From: Microbacterium karelineae
Lineage (GTDB): Bacteria; Actinomycetota; Actinomycetes; Actinomycetales; Microbacteriaceae
DNA length: 64,000 nt
Assembly: GCF_009745985.1 (NCBI RefSeq)
Contig: NZ_WFIX01000177.1
Location: 62,001 to 126,000 of the forward strand
Reading direction: 5' to 3'
Under the pieces are notes generated by a model that had not been told where the DNA came from, searched no databases, and saw only the letters and a list, made by a program, of their open reading frames with translations. The translations under genes and the position numbers were made by a program. This document shows positions 25,289-34,445 of this stretch, one piece after another. Position 1 is the stretch's first letter, and each line of letters opens with the position of its first letter.

Positions 25289-26023
25289 ATGCCCGATCCG
25301 CTCCGCCTCGATGGGCGCCGGGCGCTCGTCACCGGCGCCGGGCGCGGGCTGGGCGCGGAAATCGCGCGAACCCTGGTGAAACTGGGTGCCGAGGTGTACG
25401 GCACCGCTCGCACCCGCGACGCAGCCGACGAGATCGGGAAACGGCGGGGAACGACTGGCATCGTCCTGGACCTGGCGGACACGTCGGCATTCGAACCCCT
25501 CGCATCGCAACTCGACGTGGACCTCCTCGTCAACAACGCGGGAGTGAACATACCTCGACGTGCGACCGACGTATCGGCGATCGATTGGGACACGGTTCTC
25601 GACACCAACCTCCGCGGCACGTTCCTTCTCACGCGAGCGTTCGGTCGACGCTGGATCGCCGAGGGCACCGCAGCTGCGGTCGTGAGCGTGACATCCCAGG
25701 CCGGCGTCGTTGCCGTCGCGGATCGCGCGGCCTACGGCGCCAGCAAAGCCGGACTCGACCAGGTGACAAAGGTACTGGCGCTGGAATGGGGGCCCCATCG
25801 CATCCGCGTCAACGCCGTCGCACCGACGTTCGTGCGCACGGACATGACCGAATCGACGCTTGCAGATCCCGTCCGCGCAGCTCGCCTGCTCGATCGGATC
25901 CCCCTCGGAAGATTCGGCGAAGCGGATGACGTCGCCTGGCCGGTCGCGTTCCTCCTGAGCGACGCCGCCGGGCTCGTCACGGGTCACACCCTGCGCGTGG
26001 ACGGGGGCTATACGGCATGTTGA
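25289..26023 (+). CDS. Classical short-chain dehydrogenase/reductase
   Basis: A 244-residue SDR. TGAGRGLG (cofactor loop), NNAG, and the catalytic S-x12-Y-x3-K in VTSQAGVVAVADRAAYGASK are all intact; RVDGGYTAC ends the protein in the FabG-like manner. It would oxidise a hydroxy compound or reduce a ketone with NAD(P). ATG 25289 is preferred to GTG 25280, which stands too close to the AAGGAGAG. The 3-hydroxyacyl-CoA dehydrogenase gene follows after 10 bases. Confidence 0.87.
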   Translation: MPDPLRLDGRRALVTGAGRGLGAEIARTLVKLGAEVYGTARTRDAADEIGKRRGTTGIVLDLADTSAFEPLASQLDVDLLVNNAGVNIPRRATDVSAIDWDTVLDTNLRGTFLLTRAFGRRWIAEGTAAAVVSVTSQAGVVAVADRAAYGASKAGLDQVTKVLALEWGPHRIRVNAVAPTFVRTDMTESTLADPVRAARLLDRIPLGRFGEADDVAWPVAFLLSDAAGLVTGHTLRVDGGYTAC

Positions 26024-26033
26024 GGAGACGCTC

Positions 26034-26954
26034 ATGACGAAGGATCCGGTGGCCGTGATCGGCGGGGGCTACATGGGGGTGGGAATCGCCCAGACGTTCG
26101 CACTGGCGGGGCATCCGGTACGCCTGGTCGACGCGGATCCGGAGCGCACCGCGCATTCCGTCGAGAGAGCCCGTCGACAGCTGCGGGAGTACGTGGCGTC
26201 GGGCCAGATCTCCGATGCACGAAACGCGGGTGACCTGATCGAGCCGACTCCCTCCATCCGGGCAGCCGTTGACGGCGTGATCTACATCAGTGAAGCCGTA
26301 CCGGAATCCATCGATCTCAAACGCGAGGTGCTGGGCGCGATCGCCGCGGCATCCGCGGACGCCGTGATCGCCACGAACACGTCAGCCATCGAGCTCGACC
26401 CCCTCTTCGCCGCGATCGGCGGGCGGGACCACATGCTCGCCGCTCATTGGTTCAACCCGGCGCCGTTCGTTCCGCTCGTCGAGGTGGCGGGCGGATCAGA
26501 AGATGCGACCGTCCGCGCCGAAGTCGTGCTGACCGGGATCGGCAAGCTCCCTCTGCGCGTTCCGGCCGTGTCGGGCTTCATCGGCAACCGTCTACAACTC
26601 GCGCTGTATCGGGAGGCGGCTCTCATCGTCGAAGAGGGTCTCGTCGACGCGGCGACAGTCGATGCAGTGGTCACGGCGTCGTTCGGGATGCGCCTTCCCT
26701 TTCTCGGCCCCCTGCTCGCCGGCGATATGGCGGGACTCGACGTCTACGCCGCGGCTTTCGCATCGCTCGAGGCGGTCTACGGCGCCCGGTTCGCACCACC
26801 CCCGTCTCTGATCGCGCGAGTCGAAGCGGGGGATGTGGGTCTGAAATCGGGGGGAGGGCTGCGGAGCGTCGACCCCGCGGAGCGCGAGACCCTGCTCCGT
26901 CGGCGAGACGAGGCGCTCGTCCGCCTCGCTCATCTCCGGGCCTCACTCGGCTGA
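26034..26954 (+). CDS. 3-hydroxyacyl-CoA dehydrogenase family protein
   Basis: A 306-residue protein with an N-terminal NAD domain (VIGGGYMGVGIAQTFALAG) and the C-terminal all-helical domain. NTSAIELDPL and AAHWFNPAPFVPLVEV carry the family Ser/Asn and the catalytic His region. The length fits single-function HbdA-type enzymes. It would oxidise 3-hydroxyacyl-CoA to 3-ketoacyl-CoA, completing the step after the enoyl-CoA hydratases. It is operonic with the SDR. Confidence 0.88.
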   Translation: MTKDPVAVIGGGYMGVGIAQTFALAGHPVRLVDADPERTAHSVERARRQLREYVASGQISDARNAGDLIEPTPSIRAAVDGVIYISEAVPESIDLKREVLGAIAAASADAVIATNTSAIELDPLFAAIGGRDHMLAAHWFNPAPFVPLVEVAGGSEDATVRAEVVLTGIGKLPLRVPAVSGFIGNRLQLALYREAALIVEEGLVDAATVDAVVTASFGMRLPFLGPLLAGDMAGLDVYAAAFASLEAVYGARFAPPPSLIARVEAGDVGLKSGGGLRSVDPAERETLLRRRDEALVRLAHLRASLG

Positions 26955-26968
26955 GCGGCCGAACGACC

Positions 26969-27535
26969 TCAGTCCACGCCCGCGGCGTCGAGCAGGGCAG
27001 AGACGGTGGGCCGGACGAGCCCGGTGAGCACGTCGGCGCGCACCCCCGCACGCGCACTGGCACCGTCGAAAACGATGCTGAGTTGTCGTGCCACGAGATC
27101 GGGGTCCTCTGCACCTCCTCGCGAGGCCTCGTCACGGATGAAGTCCGTCAGCTGTTGTTTCACGTCACCCGCGACCCTGCGCGCCGGGTGCTCCGGGTCT
27201 TTCAGTTCAATCTGCGCCCCCAGGTACTGACAGCCGAAGAAGCTCGGCCTCGACGCCTGCAGTTCGAGCCGGTCGAAGACGTGCAGGATGCGATCGCGCG
27301 GCGTCATCTCGTCGTCTGACCGCGGGAGGAGGTCGGCCACATACGCTGCCGCTCCCCAGCGCAAGCTCGCGGCGAGGAGTTCATCCTTGCTCTCGAACAT
27401 CTGATACATCGACCGCTTCGACACTCCTGCAGCGCTGCACAGCTCGGCGATGCCGACTCCGAACCCTTTCTCGTAAGTCAGTCTCGCCGCGGCCTCGAGC
27501 AGCCGCTCCCTGGTCGAGCGATCCTGAGCGGTCAT
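26969..27535 (-). CDS. TetR-family repressor
   Basis: A 188-residue regulator. The HTH is GVGIAELCSAAGVSKRSMYQMFESK. The ligand half includes RILHVFDRLELQASRPSFFGCQYL and DLVARQLSIVFDGASARAG. Relatives occur three times more here: intact at 62628, and as remnants at 50312 and 59925. It is divergent from an alpha/beta hydrolase; the operators at 27567-27607 lie between. Confidence 0.88.
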   Translation of the reverse strand: MTAQDRSTRERLLEAAARLTYEKGFGVGIAELCSAAGVSKRSMYQMFESKDELLAASLRWGAAAYVADLLPRSDDEMTPRDRILHVFDRLELQASRPSFFGCQYLGAQIELKDPEHPARRVAGDVKQQLTDFIRDEASRGGAEDPDLVARQLSIVFDGASARAGVRADVLTGLVRPTVSALLDAAGVD

Positions 27536-27566
27536 GCGTACATGATAGCCCGATGCGAGACGAGTG

Positions 27567-27607
27567 GAAACCGATCGGTGTATAGTTGAGGTGTACCGAT
27601 CGGTTTC
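27567..27607. promoter_or_regulatory. TetR double operator around a -10
   Basis: GAAACCGATCGGT (27567-27579) and its exact reverse complement ACCGATCGGTTTC (27595-27607) flank TATAGT (27581-27586). Each arm also contains the palindrome ACCGATCGGT. The layout suits a TetR repressor covering the promoter of the hydrolase at 27636. Confidence 0.7.
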
Positions 27608-27635
27608 ACTCTACGAATGGCCCTGAAGGAGAGAA

Positions 27636-28520
27636 ATGAGCAACGACAGCCGACCCGACGACCAATACACGAGAACGTGGGCGGGAGGACGAGGTGAGGT
27701 CCGATTCTTCACAAGATCTGATGGATCCCGACTGCGCTACCTGGTCGCCGGCACCGGCCGCCCACTCGTGCTGCTGCACACGGTGCGCGGCCAGCTCGAC
27801 TATTTCCAACGGGTGATTCCGTTGCTCTGGGATCACTACACCGTCTACGCACTCGATCTGCCCGGGATGGGCTGGTCGGACATCGTGCCCGGAGCCCGCT
27901 ACGAGGAACCGCAGCTGCGGGCGGCCCTCGTGGAGTTCGTCACCGGACTGGACCTTCGCGATGTGACGCTCGCCGGGGAATCTTTGGGCGCCGCCCTTTC
28001 GTTGACGGCGTCGATCGATCTCGAGGACCGAACGAGCAGAATAGTGGCGTTCAACAGCTATGACTACCCCGAGGGAGGGATGCGAGGCAATGGCATAGCG
28101 CGAGCGGTGATGACCGCGGTTCGCGCGCCGGTGCTCGGGGCGATCGCCGGGCGTATGGAACCACGGAACATCCTGCGGGACATCCTTCGCGGTGGCTATG
28201 TCGACACGTCCAAGCTGCCGGAGCACTTCGTGGACGAACTCTCCCGGAGCGGTCGCCGACACGACTACTGGCGCGTGTCGCGGGCGATCTTTCGGAGTCT
28301 CGAGAGTTTCGATCGGGCGCGGGAGCGTTATGGACGGATCTCGACCCCCGTCACGCTCGTCTACAGCGAGAACGACTGGTCGAAGCCGCACGAGCGGGAA
28401 CGAGTGGCGAAGGCCTTGCGAAACGTGGAAGTGATCACGCTCGCCCGTACCGGCCACTTCTCCGCCTTGGAGGATCCCGCGACAATGGGACGGATCCTGC
28501 TGACGCCCGCGTCGGCGTAG
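27636..28520 (+). CDS. Alpha/beta hydrolase, serine type
   Basis: A 294-residue hydrolase. Unlike the epoxide-hydrolase-like members it has a serine elbow GESLGAAL (Ser about residue 114); the acid lies in YSENDWSKP and the His in LARTGHFSALE. The oxyanion region reads LLHTVRGQLDYF. AAGGAGAG precedes the ATG. It is expressed from the TetR-controlled promoter at 27581 and is probably the direct target of the divergent TetR gene. Confidence 0.82.
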   Translation: MSNDSRPDDQYTRTWAGGRGEVRFFTRSDGSRLRYLVAGTGRPLVLLHTVRGQLDYFQRVIPLLWDHYTVYALDLPGMGWSDIVPGARYEEPQLRAALVEFVTGLDLRDVTLAGESLGAALSLTASIDLEDRTSRIVAFNSYDYPEGGMRGNGIARAVMTAVRAPVLGAIAGRMEPRNILRDILRGGYVDTSKLPEHFVDELSRSGRRHDYWRVSRAIFRSLESFDRARERYGRISTPVTLVYSENDWSKPHERERVAKALRNVEVITLARTGHFSALEDPATMGRILLTPASA

Positions 28521-28571
28521 CGGACGTCTCGTCCGGGGCGAGTGCGCTGGCAGTGAGGTTCCACGCGACCA

Positions 28572-28614
28572 GTCGCGCTCGTCCTACCTCGGGCCCGACC
28601 TTGCGTTCTAGCAT
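28572..28614 (+). promoter_or_regulatory. Island promoter box plus -10 for twin hydrolase 1
   Basis: GTCGCGCTCGTCCTA (28572-28586), a full match; TAGCAT (28609-28614) begins 28 bases after the G of GTCCTA. Transcription would start near 28621. Confidence 0.62.
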
Positions 28615-28688
28615 CGCTAACGACCGTCAATTCTGTGACGGTCGCCACCCACATCTCATCCGCCTGGAACTTGGAAGTCTGCTACTCC

Positions 28689-29519
28689 GTGCTCGAACGA
28701 AACATCAAACTCGGCCCTGTGCGCACCCGCTATTTCGAGGCAGGTGACTCGGAGCGCCCCACAGTGGTGCTCATCCATGAGGGCGGTTTCGGCAGCGACG
28801 CGCCGAACACATTCGGACGGATGACGGAGCACCTGGAACAGGACTACCACATGCTCCTGCCGGAGATGCTGGGCTTCGGCGGGACTGACAAGGCGGTCTT
28901 CTTCGGCGAGAGCCCCTATGCCCCGCGTTTGCGACACCTGTCGTCGTTCCTGGACGCCCTCGATGTGAGGCACGCGCACTTCGTCGGGAATTCGTTCGGC
29001 GGGGGCATCGTGCTTCGCCTGTCGATCGACCCAGAGGAATCGTGGCGAATGGCTTCGGCGACGAGCATCTCTGGCACCGGCGGTCCTTATCGCACCCAGG
29101 AGGCCGTGCGATACACCTCACGGTACGAATCGAGCATCGAAGGAGCCCGCCGTGCGGACGAGTGGGTCCTCGACCCTGGCACGACGGACGAAGCACACTC
29201 GCGCGACCGCTATGAGAGCAGCCTCCGTCCGGGGCAGTGGGAGGCCATGACGGCCGGAACGCTGCAGAGCCCCGTCGCGCACGCACCTGCCCCCGACGGT
29301 TACCCCGAATCCCTCTCTCAGAGCCGAGTCCCGACCCTCCTCGTGGCGGGCAGCCTCGACAAGATGTTCGAGTCAGGATGGGAGACCCGCATCGCGGCGC
29401 ACCTGCGGCACGTGCGCGTCGAGCGGGTGCCGATGGGCCACGCACCGAACATCGTGCATCCCGTCGAAACGGCCGCGATCCTGCGGCGCTTCTTCGACGA
29501 GATCGAGCAAAGAGGTTGA
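28689..29519 (+). CDS. Alpha/beta hydrolase, twin hydrolase 1
   Basis: A 276-residue serine hydrolase resembling meta-cleavage-product hydrolases. HEGGFGSDAPNTFGRM is the oxyanion region, GNSFGGGIVLR the elbow (Ser), AGSLDKMFE the acid and MGHAPNIVHP the histidine. GTG 28689 is chosen because the product then begins VLERNIKLGPVRTRYF and has exactly the length of its paralog at 39146 (MMAARRIKLGPVRTRYF); GTG 28635 has no ribosome binding site and lies only ~14 bases from the predicted transcription start. It precedes the acyl-CoA ligase by 49 bases. Confidence 0.8.
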   Translation: MLERNIKLGPVRTRYFEAGDSERPTVVLIHEGGFGSDAPNTFGRMTEHLEQDYHMLLPEMLGFGGTDKAVFFGESPYAPRLRHLSSFLDALDVRHAHFVGNSFGGGIVLRLSIDPEESWRMASATSISGTGGPYRTQEAVRYTSRYESSIEGARRADEWVLDPGTTDEAHSRDRYESSLRPGQWEAMTAGTLQSPVAHAPAPDGYPESLSQSRVPTLLVAGSLDKMFESGWETRIAAHLRHVRVERVPMGHAPNIVHPVETAAILRRFFDEIEQRG

Positions 29520-29568
29520 CCGCCGCGGCGTATGCCCGGGCCCTGATGACGCGACGAAGGAACATCTC

Positions 29569-31431
29569 ATGACAGCACCGCTCACCCGCCGCAATGTTCT
29601 CGAACTCCTCGACGAGCAGGTGGCCCGGGTGCCCCAGCACGTGGCGATCTCGTGGATCGACCCGGACGGCACGCGCAGCCTCACGTGGGAGCAGTATCGC
29701 TCACAGGTGGAACTCGTGGCCACCGGTTTCCTCGGTCTGGGCGTACGCTCCGACGACACGGTAGCCCTACTCGCGCCCAACGTCGTCGAACACTACGTGG
29801 CCGACCTCGCAGCTCTCTCCTGCGGCGCCGCCACCGTCAGCCTCTACCCCACCCTGGCCGAGGATCAGCTGGCGCACATTCTGGGCGACGCGCGTCCATC
29901 CGTCGTGGTGACGGCCACCCGAGCAGACGCCGAGCGTATCGCTCGATCGCTCCCGGGCGACCTGCAGTGCGAGATCGTGTGCCTCGAGTCGGTGGCCGAA
30001 GGGGCGGAGTCTGCCTACATCGCGTGGGCCGAGCTCGGCGGAGGCACCCAGGAACAGGTGGTGTCCGCGCGCTCCGAGCTTGAGGCGCGACGATGTCAGC
30101 GGGGCGACGATGACCCGGCGGTGTACGTATATACCTCCGGCACGACGGGAATGCCGAAGGGCGTCACTTTGACACATCGGAACCTGCTCTCGCAGATCGA
30201 CTCCTTCGACCGGATGGGGTTCTTCCGCGGCGGGTATCGCACGGTCTCTTACCTTCCGCTCGCGCACGTCGCCGAGCGGCTCTGGAGCCTTTACTTCCCC
30301 CTTGCCAGCGGGGGCTCGGTGCTGCTGTGCCCCGATCAGAGGAACCTGGAGAAGTATGTCCACATGCAGCGCCCCACGTTTTTCATGGGCGTCCCCCGGA
30401 TCTGGGAGAAGCTACGCGATCGGGTGAACACGATGCTTGCGAGCGAACCCTATCTGTCACGCGCGACCGAGATCGAGGCGGACCGCGCCGTACTGGCGCA
30501 GAGCTGGGCTCAGAAGCAGGATCGTCCCCTGTCTGCAGAGCAGGAGATCCGCGAGATGCAGGCACGAGAGGGTGTCCTCGCCGACATCCGCCGTGACCTC
30601 GGGTTGGAATGGGCGGTGAATCCTGGCAGCGGCGCGGCACCCCTATCGGACGACCTCCGAGACTTCTGGGCGTCTCTCGGCGTGTACCTCATCAACGCTT
30701 ACGGCCTGTCCGAAACGACGGCGGTCGCCGTCTGGGAGCGCATGGGTGGAAGCCACCGTGGGAGCTCCGGTTTCGCCGCCCCCGGGTGCGAGGTCGCCAT
30801 CGCCGACGACGGCGAGATCCTGGTGCGCGGCGCGACCATCACACCGGGCTATCGAGGACTCAGCGCTGCCGAGTCCGGCATCAGCGAGGACGGATGGTTC
30901 TCCACCGGTGACATCGGTCACCTTGACGAGGCCGGCCGGCTGTATGTGACGGACCGCAAGAAGGAGATCATCGTCAACGGGGCGGGAAAGAACATCGCGC
31001 CGTCCTGGGTCGAGGAGAAGGTGACGGGCAAAGGCTTCCTCAGCCAATCCATTGTGATCGGTGACGGCCGTCCGTACCTCGTCAGTCTGATCACCGTGAA
31101 CCCCGACCTTCTGCATTCGTTCGCTCGCGAACGCGGAATCGAGGGCGACCTCGCCGACCTGGTGCGACACCCCGAGATCCTGCAGGAGGCCTCACGTCTC
31201 GTCGACGCAGGGAACCAGCGTCTCTCCCGGCCGGAGCAGATCAAGCGCTTCCTTCTTCTCGAGCGGCAGTGGACGGTCGATTCGGGCGAGCTCACGCCCA
31301 CCATGAAGCTACGGCGGAAGATCGTGACAGAGCGCTACGCGCACCTCGTGGACGCCATGTACAGCGAAGCGCACGACGGCTCAACCGAGTCGATCAGGGG
31401 GAGCATGGCGATCGGCCCAGCTGCGAGGTGA
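29569..31431 (+). CDS. AMP-forming long-chain acyl-CoA synthetase-like ligase (1 of 2)
   Basis: A 620-residue adenylate-forming enzyme of the FAA1/long-chain type. YTSGTTGMPKGVTLTH is the ATP-binding loop, YGLSETTA the A5 motif, and STGDIGHLDEAGRLYVTDRKKEI the hinge with its catalytic Lys partner region; LTPTMKLRRK closes the protein. It activates a carboxylic acid as acyl-AMP and then acyl-CoA for the hydratases. It follows the twin hydrolase in one operon. The related enzyme at 32573-34387 shares all blocks. Confidence 0.9.
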   Translation: MTAPLTRRNVLELLDEQVARVPQHVAISWIDPDGTRSLTWEQYRSQVELVATGFLGLGVRSDDTVALLAPNVVEHYVADLAALSCGAATVSLYPTLAEDQLAHILGDARPSVVVTATRADAERIARSLPGDLQCEIVCLESVAEGAESAYIAWAELGGGTQEQVVSARSELEARRCQRGDDDPAVYVYTSGTTGMPKGVTLTHRNLLSQIDSFDRMGFFRGGYRTVSYLPLAHVAERLWSLYFPLASGGSVLLCPDQRNLEKYVHMQRPTFFMGVPRIWEKLRDRVNTMLASEPYLSRATEIEADRAVLAQSWAQKQDRPLSAEQEIREMQAREGVLADIRRDLGLEWAVNPGSGAAPLSDDLRDFWASLGVYLINAYGLSETTAVAVWERMGGSHRGSSGFAAPGCEVAIADDGEILVRGATITPGYRGLSAAESGISEDGWFSTGDIGHLDEAGRLYVTDRKKEIIVNGAGKNIAPSWVEEKVTGKGFLSQSIVIGDGRPYLVSLITVNPDLLHSFARERGIEGDLADLVRHPEILQEASRLVDAGNQRLSRPEQIKRFLLLERQWTVDSGELTPTMKLRRKIVTERYAHLVDAMYSEAHDGSTESIRGSMAIGPAAR

Positions 31432-31470
31432 GCCTCGCGACAAGTGTTGGCACCATGGTCCCGCACCGTA

Positions 31471-31512
31471 GTCAGGCACGTCCTATGAGCCGCCGCTCGC
31501 AAATTCTACACT
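31471..31512 (+). promoter_or_regulatory. Island promoter box plus -10 for tautomerase 2
   Basis: GTCAGGCACGTCCTA (31471-31485) matches the box except A for G at position 4; TACACT (31507-31512) begins 27 bases after the G of GTCCTA. Confidence 0.6.
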
Positions 31513-31555
31513 GATGGTAGTCCATTTTCCACCCGTTCCAACGAAGGAGCAGGCC

Positions 31556-32008
31556 ATGCCGTTGTGGCGCATCTTTCATCCCGAGAACTCGCTCACGCAA
31601 GAAGATCGCGAGGGCATCGCTAACGCGATAACCGAGTCCAATCACGAGTTCGTCCACATCCCGAGGTTCTTCGTGAACGTTTTCTTCCACGAGATGCCGG
31701 AAGGCACGATGTTCGTCGGCGGGAAGGTCACAACAAACTTCATCCGCATAGTGACGGACACCATTGCCGTGGCCATGCCGACGACCGAGATGCGTGCCGC
31801 GGCCATGAGCGGAACCGAGGCATTCCTGGCTCCGTTCATCAAGGACAAGGGGTACGACTGGGAACTTCATTTCGACGAGACACCGCGCGATCTCTGGCGC
31901 GTACAGGGCCTGATCGCCCCCGATCAGGGGACCGAAGCCGCAGAGCTGTGGTACCGCGAGAACAAGCCCGTGCCGTGGTATGACGTCGAGCCGATCCTGG
32001 CTCGATGA
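31556..32008 (+). CDS. Tautomerase-superfamily protein, cis-CaaD/Tautomerase_3 type (copy 2 of 3)
   Basis: A 150-residue Met-Pro protein (MPLWRIFHPEN), Pro-1 exposed after Met removal. Shared blocks with copies 1 and 3: IPRFFVNVFFHEMP, VGGKVTTNFIRIVTDT, IKDKGYDWELHFDETPRDLWR. The start is set by Pro-1 and by AAGGAGCAGGCC just upstream. It stands alone with its own box promoter and a strong terminator after it. Probable activity: tautomerase or unsaturated-acid hydratase/dehalogenase. Confidence 0.87.
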   Translation: MPLWRIFHPENSLTQEDREGIANAITESNHEFVHIPRFFVNVFFHEMPEGTMFVGGKVTTNFIRIVTDTIAVAMPTTEMRAAAMSGTEAFLAPFIKDKGYDWELHFDETPRDLWRVQGLIAPDQGTEAAELWYRENKPVPWYDVEPILAR

Positions 32009-32015
32009 GATCTTC

Positions 32016-32049
32016 AGTGGGTGCGGCGCGCGTGCGCGCCGCACCCACT
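32016..32049 (+). terminator. Strong hairpin after tautomerase 2
   Basis: AGTGGGTGCGGCGCGC pairs perfectly with GCGCGCCGCACCCACT, 16 base pairs with a minimal loop, followed by ATTCTCTT. The T-run is poor, as usual in high-GC actinobacteria. Confidence 0.7.
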
Positions 32050-32572
32050 ATTCTCTTGGGTGACCCCGGTCGCCGTGGTTGGCCGCTGTGGTCGGCCTGG
32101 CTGTCGCGCCCAGTCGTTCGCATGATCCGGGGTGTTGTCACCGACCGCAGCGACACGTCGGGGGGCTGCTGATATGGACGCGACCCCGCTCGTGAGAGCG
32201 AAGACTTCTTCGTACCGCACTCGCCAAAGCAGGACGAGCGCGAGGAACGAACTTGGCACGCAGGAGCAGCCACCGCGGCGTCGACACGTTCATCGATGTG
32301 ATCTTCGACGCGTTGGGTAGGCGGTCCGTGGTCGCGTTGATCGACACCGCCGCTGCAGAGACGATCACTCTCGCGTCACGGCCCTGAACTAAGGCCGAGG
32401 AGCTGGTCGACGCGCTCCCTCTTCGCGTGGCTTTGAAGAGCCCGATGCCAGGAGTCGCGGGGCCAAGACCGCAGCCACCATCCTCCTGTCCATCGAAGGT
32501 GGCTCCGTGTTCCCTACCGCGGGATGCCTCGGAGCTCTGGTCCGAGGTGTTCGTCGCAATCGAAGCCGCTTC
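32050..32572. other. Gap without a supported gene
   Basis: About 520 bases between the terminator and the end of the minus-strand ligase gene. Short open stretches exist on both strands; one on the plus strand (32285-32387, ending RRSVVALIDTAAAETITL) has coding-like composition but no start or recognisable family. It looks like leftover sequence from rearrangement. Confidence 0.4.
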
Positions 32573-34387
32573 TCAACTACCGTAAAGAGAATCAAGGAGC
32601 GGCGCGTATGCGGCTTCAACGACCTTCCGGCGCAGCTTTAGGGTGGGCGTGAGCTCTCCCGACTGAACTGACCAGGTGTGACCGAGGAGCGTGAACCGCT
32701 TGATCTGCTCGGGCCGCGACAGGGCGAGGTTCGCCTCGTCCACCTGACGTTCGACCTCGGCCAGGACCTCGGGGTGCTGCACAAGTTCGTGTATGTCGCC
32801 GGAAATCTCCCGCTGTGCGGCGAAAGCCGCGAGCGCCCGAGTATTCGGCGTCATGATTGCAACCAAGTAGGGGCGGCCGTCGCCCACGACCATGACCTGG
32901 TCAACCAATCCACGAAGTGCGATGCGCGGTTCAATCGCGGTCGGTGCAATATTCTTGCCCGACCCTGTGACGATAATTTCCTTCTTGCGATCGACGACGT
33001 AGAGTCGACCATCGTCGCCGATTCGGCCGATGTCTCCCGTGACGAGCCAATCACCCCGGAAAGAGGCATCCTTCGCCCGATCCACGTTCCGATATCCCGG
33101 TGTGATTCCCGGCGAGCGCACCAAGATCTCGTCTTCGTCCGTGATGGCGATCTCGCAACCGGGAAGCGGGAAACCCGCACTGCCCGGTACCGTGCCGTCG
33201 TGGCGCTCCCACGTTGCGATGCCCGTGGTCTCGGTCAGACCGTAGGCCTCTGCGAGCGATATACCCACCGAGGCGAAGAAGCGCTTGACCTCGTCGGAGA
33301 GCGGCGCCGCGCCGCACGTGGCTGTGGTGACTTTGTCGAGACCCAGCACCGCCAGAACCTCGCGGAGCACACCTTCCCTCGCACGGATCGCGTCCGCCCG
33401 CAGGCGCGGCGAGGTGATCTCATCGCGTCTCACGGCCTCCCAGTACGCCAACAACGACGCCCGGTCGCGCTCGATCTCGTCGCTGCGCGAGTCGAACTCC
33501 GGGCCCTCCACGGTCTGCCGCCACGCATCCGCCAACTTCTCCCAGATTCTCGGCACGCCCATGAAGTAGCTCGGTCGGTGACGCACGAGGCTGTCCATCA
33601 GGTCGCTCGCGTTGGCGCAGAAGTAGACGTGCCCGCCCGCGGCGAGGGGGAAGTAGAGACTCCACAACCGCTCGGCGATGTGAGCCAGGGGCAGATAACA
33701 CACGGCGCGGTAGGCCGATCGGAAGATGCCCATCGCATCCCACGCGCCGAGTTGCCAGAGGACGTTGGCATGGGTCAGGAGGACACCCTTGGGCGCCCCG
33801 GTCGTGCCCGATGTGTAGATGCACGTGACGACATCGTCGCCGGCGATCGCCTTGCGGCGGATTCGGAGAGTCTGCGCGCTCTCGGGTGGCGCACACCGCC
33901 CAAGGTCCAGCAGCGCACCCCACGTCATCTCGGGGCCGTCGACCCCGGACAACACGATCGTCTTCAGATCGAGTCCCCGCCCGAGATTCCGCACGCGCTC
34001 GGCCTGAACGCGATCTGGCACGACAACCACCGTCGGGCGCGCGTCGACGAGGATCTGCTCGAGCTGCTCGTCGGCGATCGTCGGGTACAAGCTGACGGTC
34101 GCGGCGGCACACGAGACGGCACCGAGATCGGCGATGACGTGCTCCGGGGTGTTTCCGACGAGCAGAGCGACCGTCCCACCCTGCTGGACCCCAAGCTGGA
34201 GGAGTCCTCGAGCGACCAATGTCACGGCGTCGGCATACTCCGCCCAGGTCGAGGTGTGCAATTCATCGCCATCCAACCACGACAATGCAGGCGCGGTCGG
34301 CGAATCGCTCGCCCGGGCCTCGAGAAGATCGAGGACCGTCTTCGGTCGAGGCGCGCCAGCGCGCGCAGCGAGGGGTGTGGACGTCAT
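32573..34387 (-). CDS. AMP-forming long-chain acyl-CoA synthetase-like ligase (2 of 2)
   Basis: A 604-residue adenylate-forming enzyme. YTSGTTGAPKGVLLTH, YGLTETTG, VTGDIGRIGDDGRLYVVDRKKE and LTPTLKLRRK are the ATP loop, A5, hinge and C-terminal blocks. It is similar throughout to the ligase at 29569, so the pair arose by duplication. It lies 58 bases after the enol-lactonase-like gene, as the last gene of the monooxygenase operon, and probably activates the acid released there. ATG 34387 (MTSTPLA) is the first Met after which homology begins. Confidence 0.89.
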   Translation of the reverse strand: MTSTPLAARAGAPRPKTVLDLLEARASDSPTAPALSWLDGDELHTSTWAEYADAVTLVARGLLQLGVQQGGTVALLVGNTPEHVIADLGAVSCAAATVSLYPTIADEQLEQILVDARPTVVVVPDRVQAERVRNLGRGLDLKTIVLSGVDGPEMTWGALLDLGRCAPPESAQTLRIRRKAIAGDDVVTCIYTSGTTGAPKGVLLTHANVLWQLGAWDAMGIFRSAYRAVCYLPLAHIAERLWSLYFPLAAGGHVYFCANASDLMDSLVRHRPSYFMGVPRIWEKLADAWRQTVEGPEFDSRSDEIERDRASLLAYWEAVRRDEITSPRLRADAIRAREGVLREVLAVLGLDKVTTATCGAAPLSDEVKRFFASVGISLAEAYGLTETTGIATWERHDGTVPGSAGFPLPGCEIAITDEDEILVRSPGITPGYRNVDRAKDASFRGDWLVTGDIGRIGDDGRLYVVDRKKEIIVTGSGKNIAPTAIEPRIALRGLVDQVMVVGDGRPYLVAIMTPNTRALAAFAAQREISGDIHELVQHPEVLAEVERQVDEANLALSRPEQIKRFTLLGHTWSVQSGELTPTLKLRRKVVEAAYAPLLDSLYGS

Positions 34388-34445
34388 TGTTCGGTCTTTC
34401 TGGTGAGGGGAGGCTGCGGAAGGGACTACCGTCGATCGGACCGCC

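Noticed and set aside
30122-30137. TGTACGTATATACC as a third GTATAC-type operator
   Set aside because: Lies inside the acyl-CoA ligase coding sequence and is not a true palindrome.
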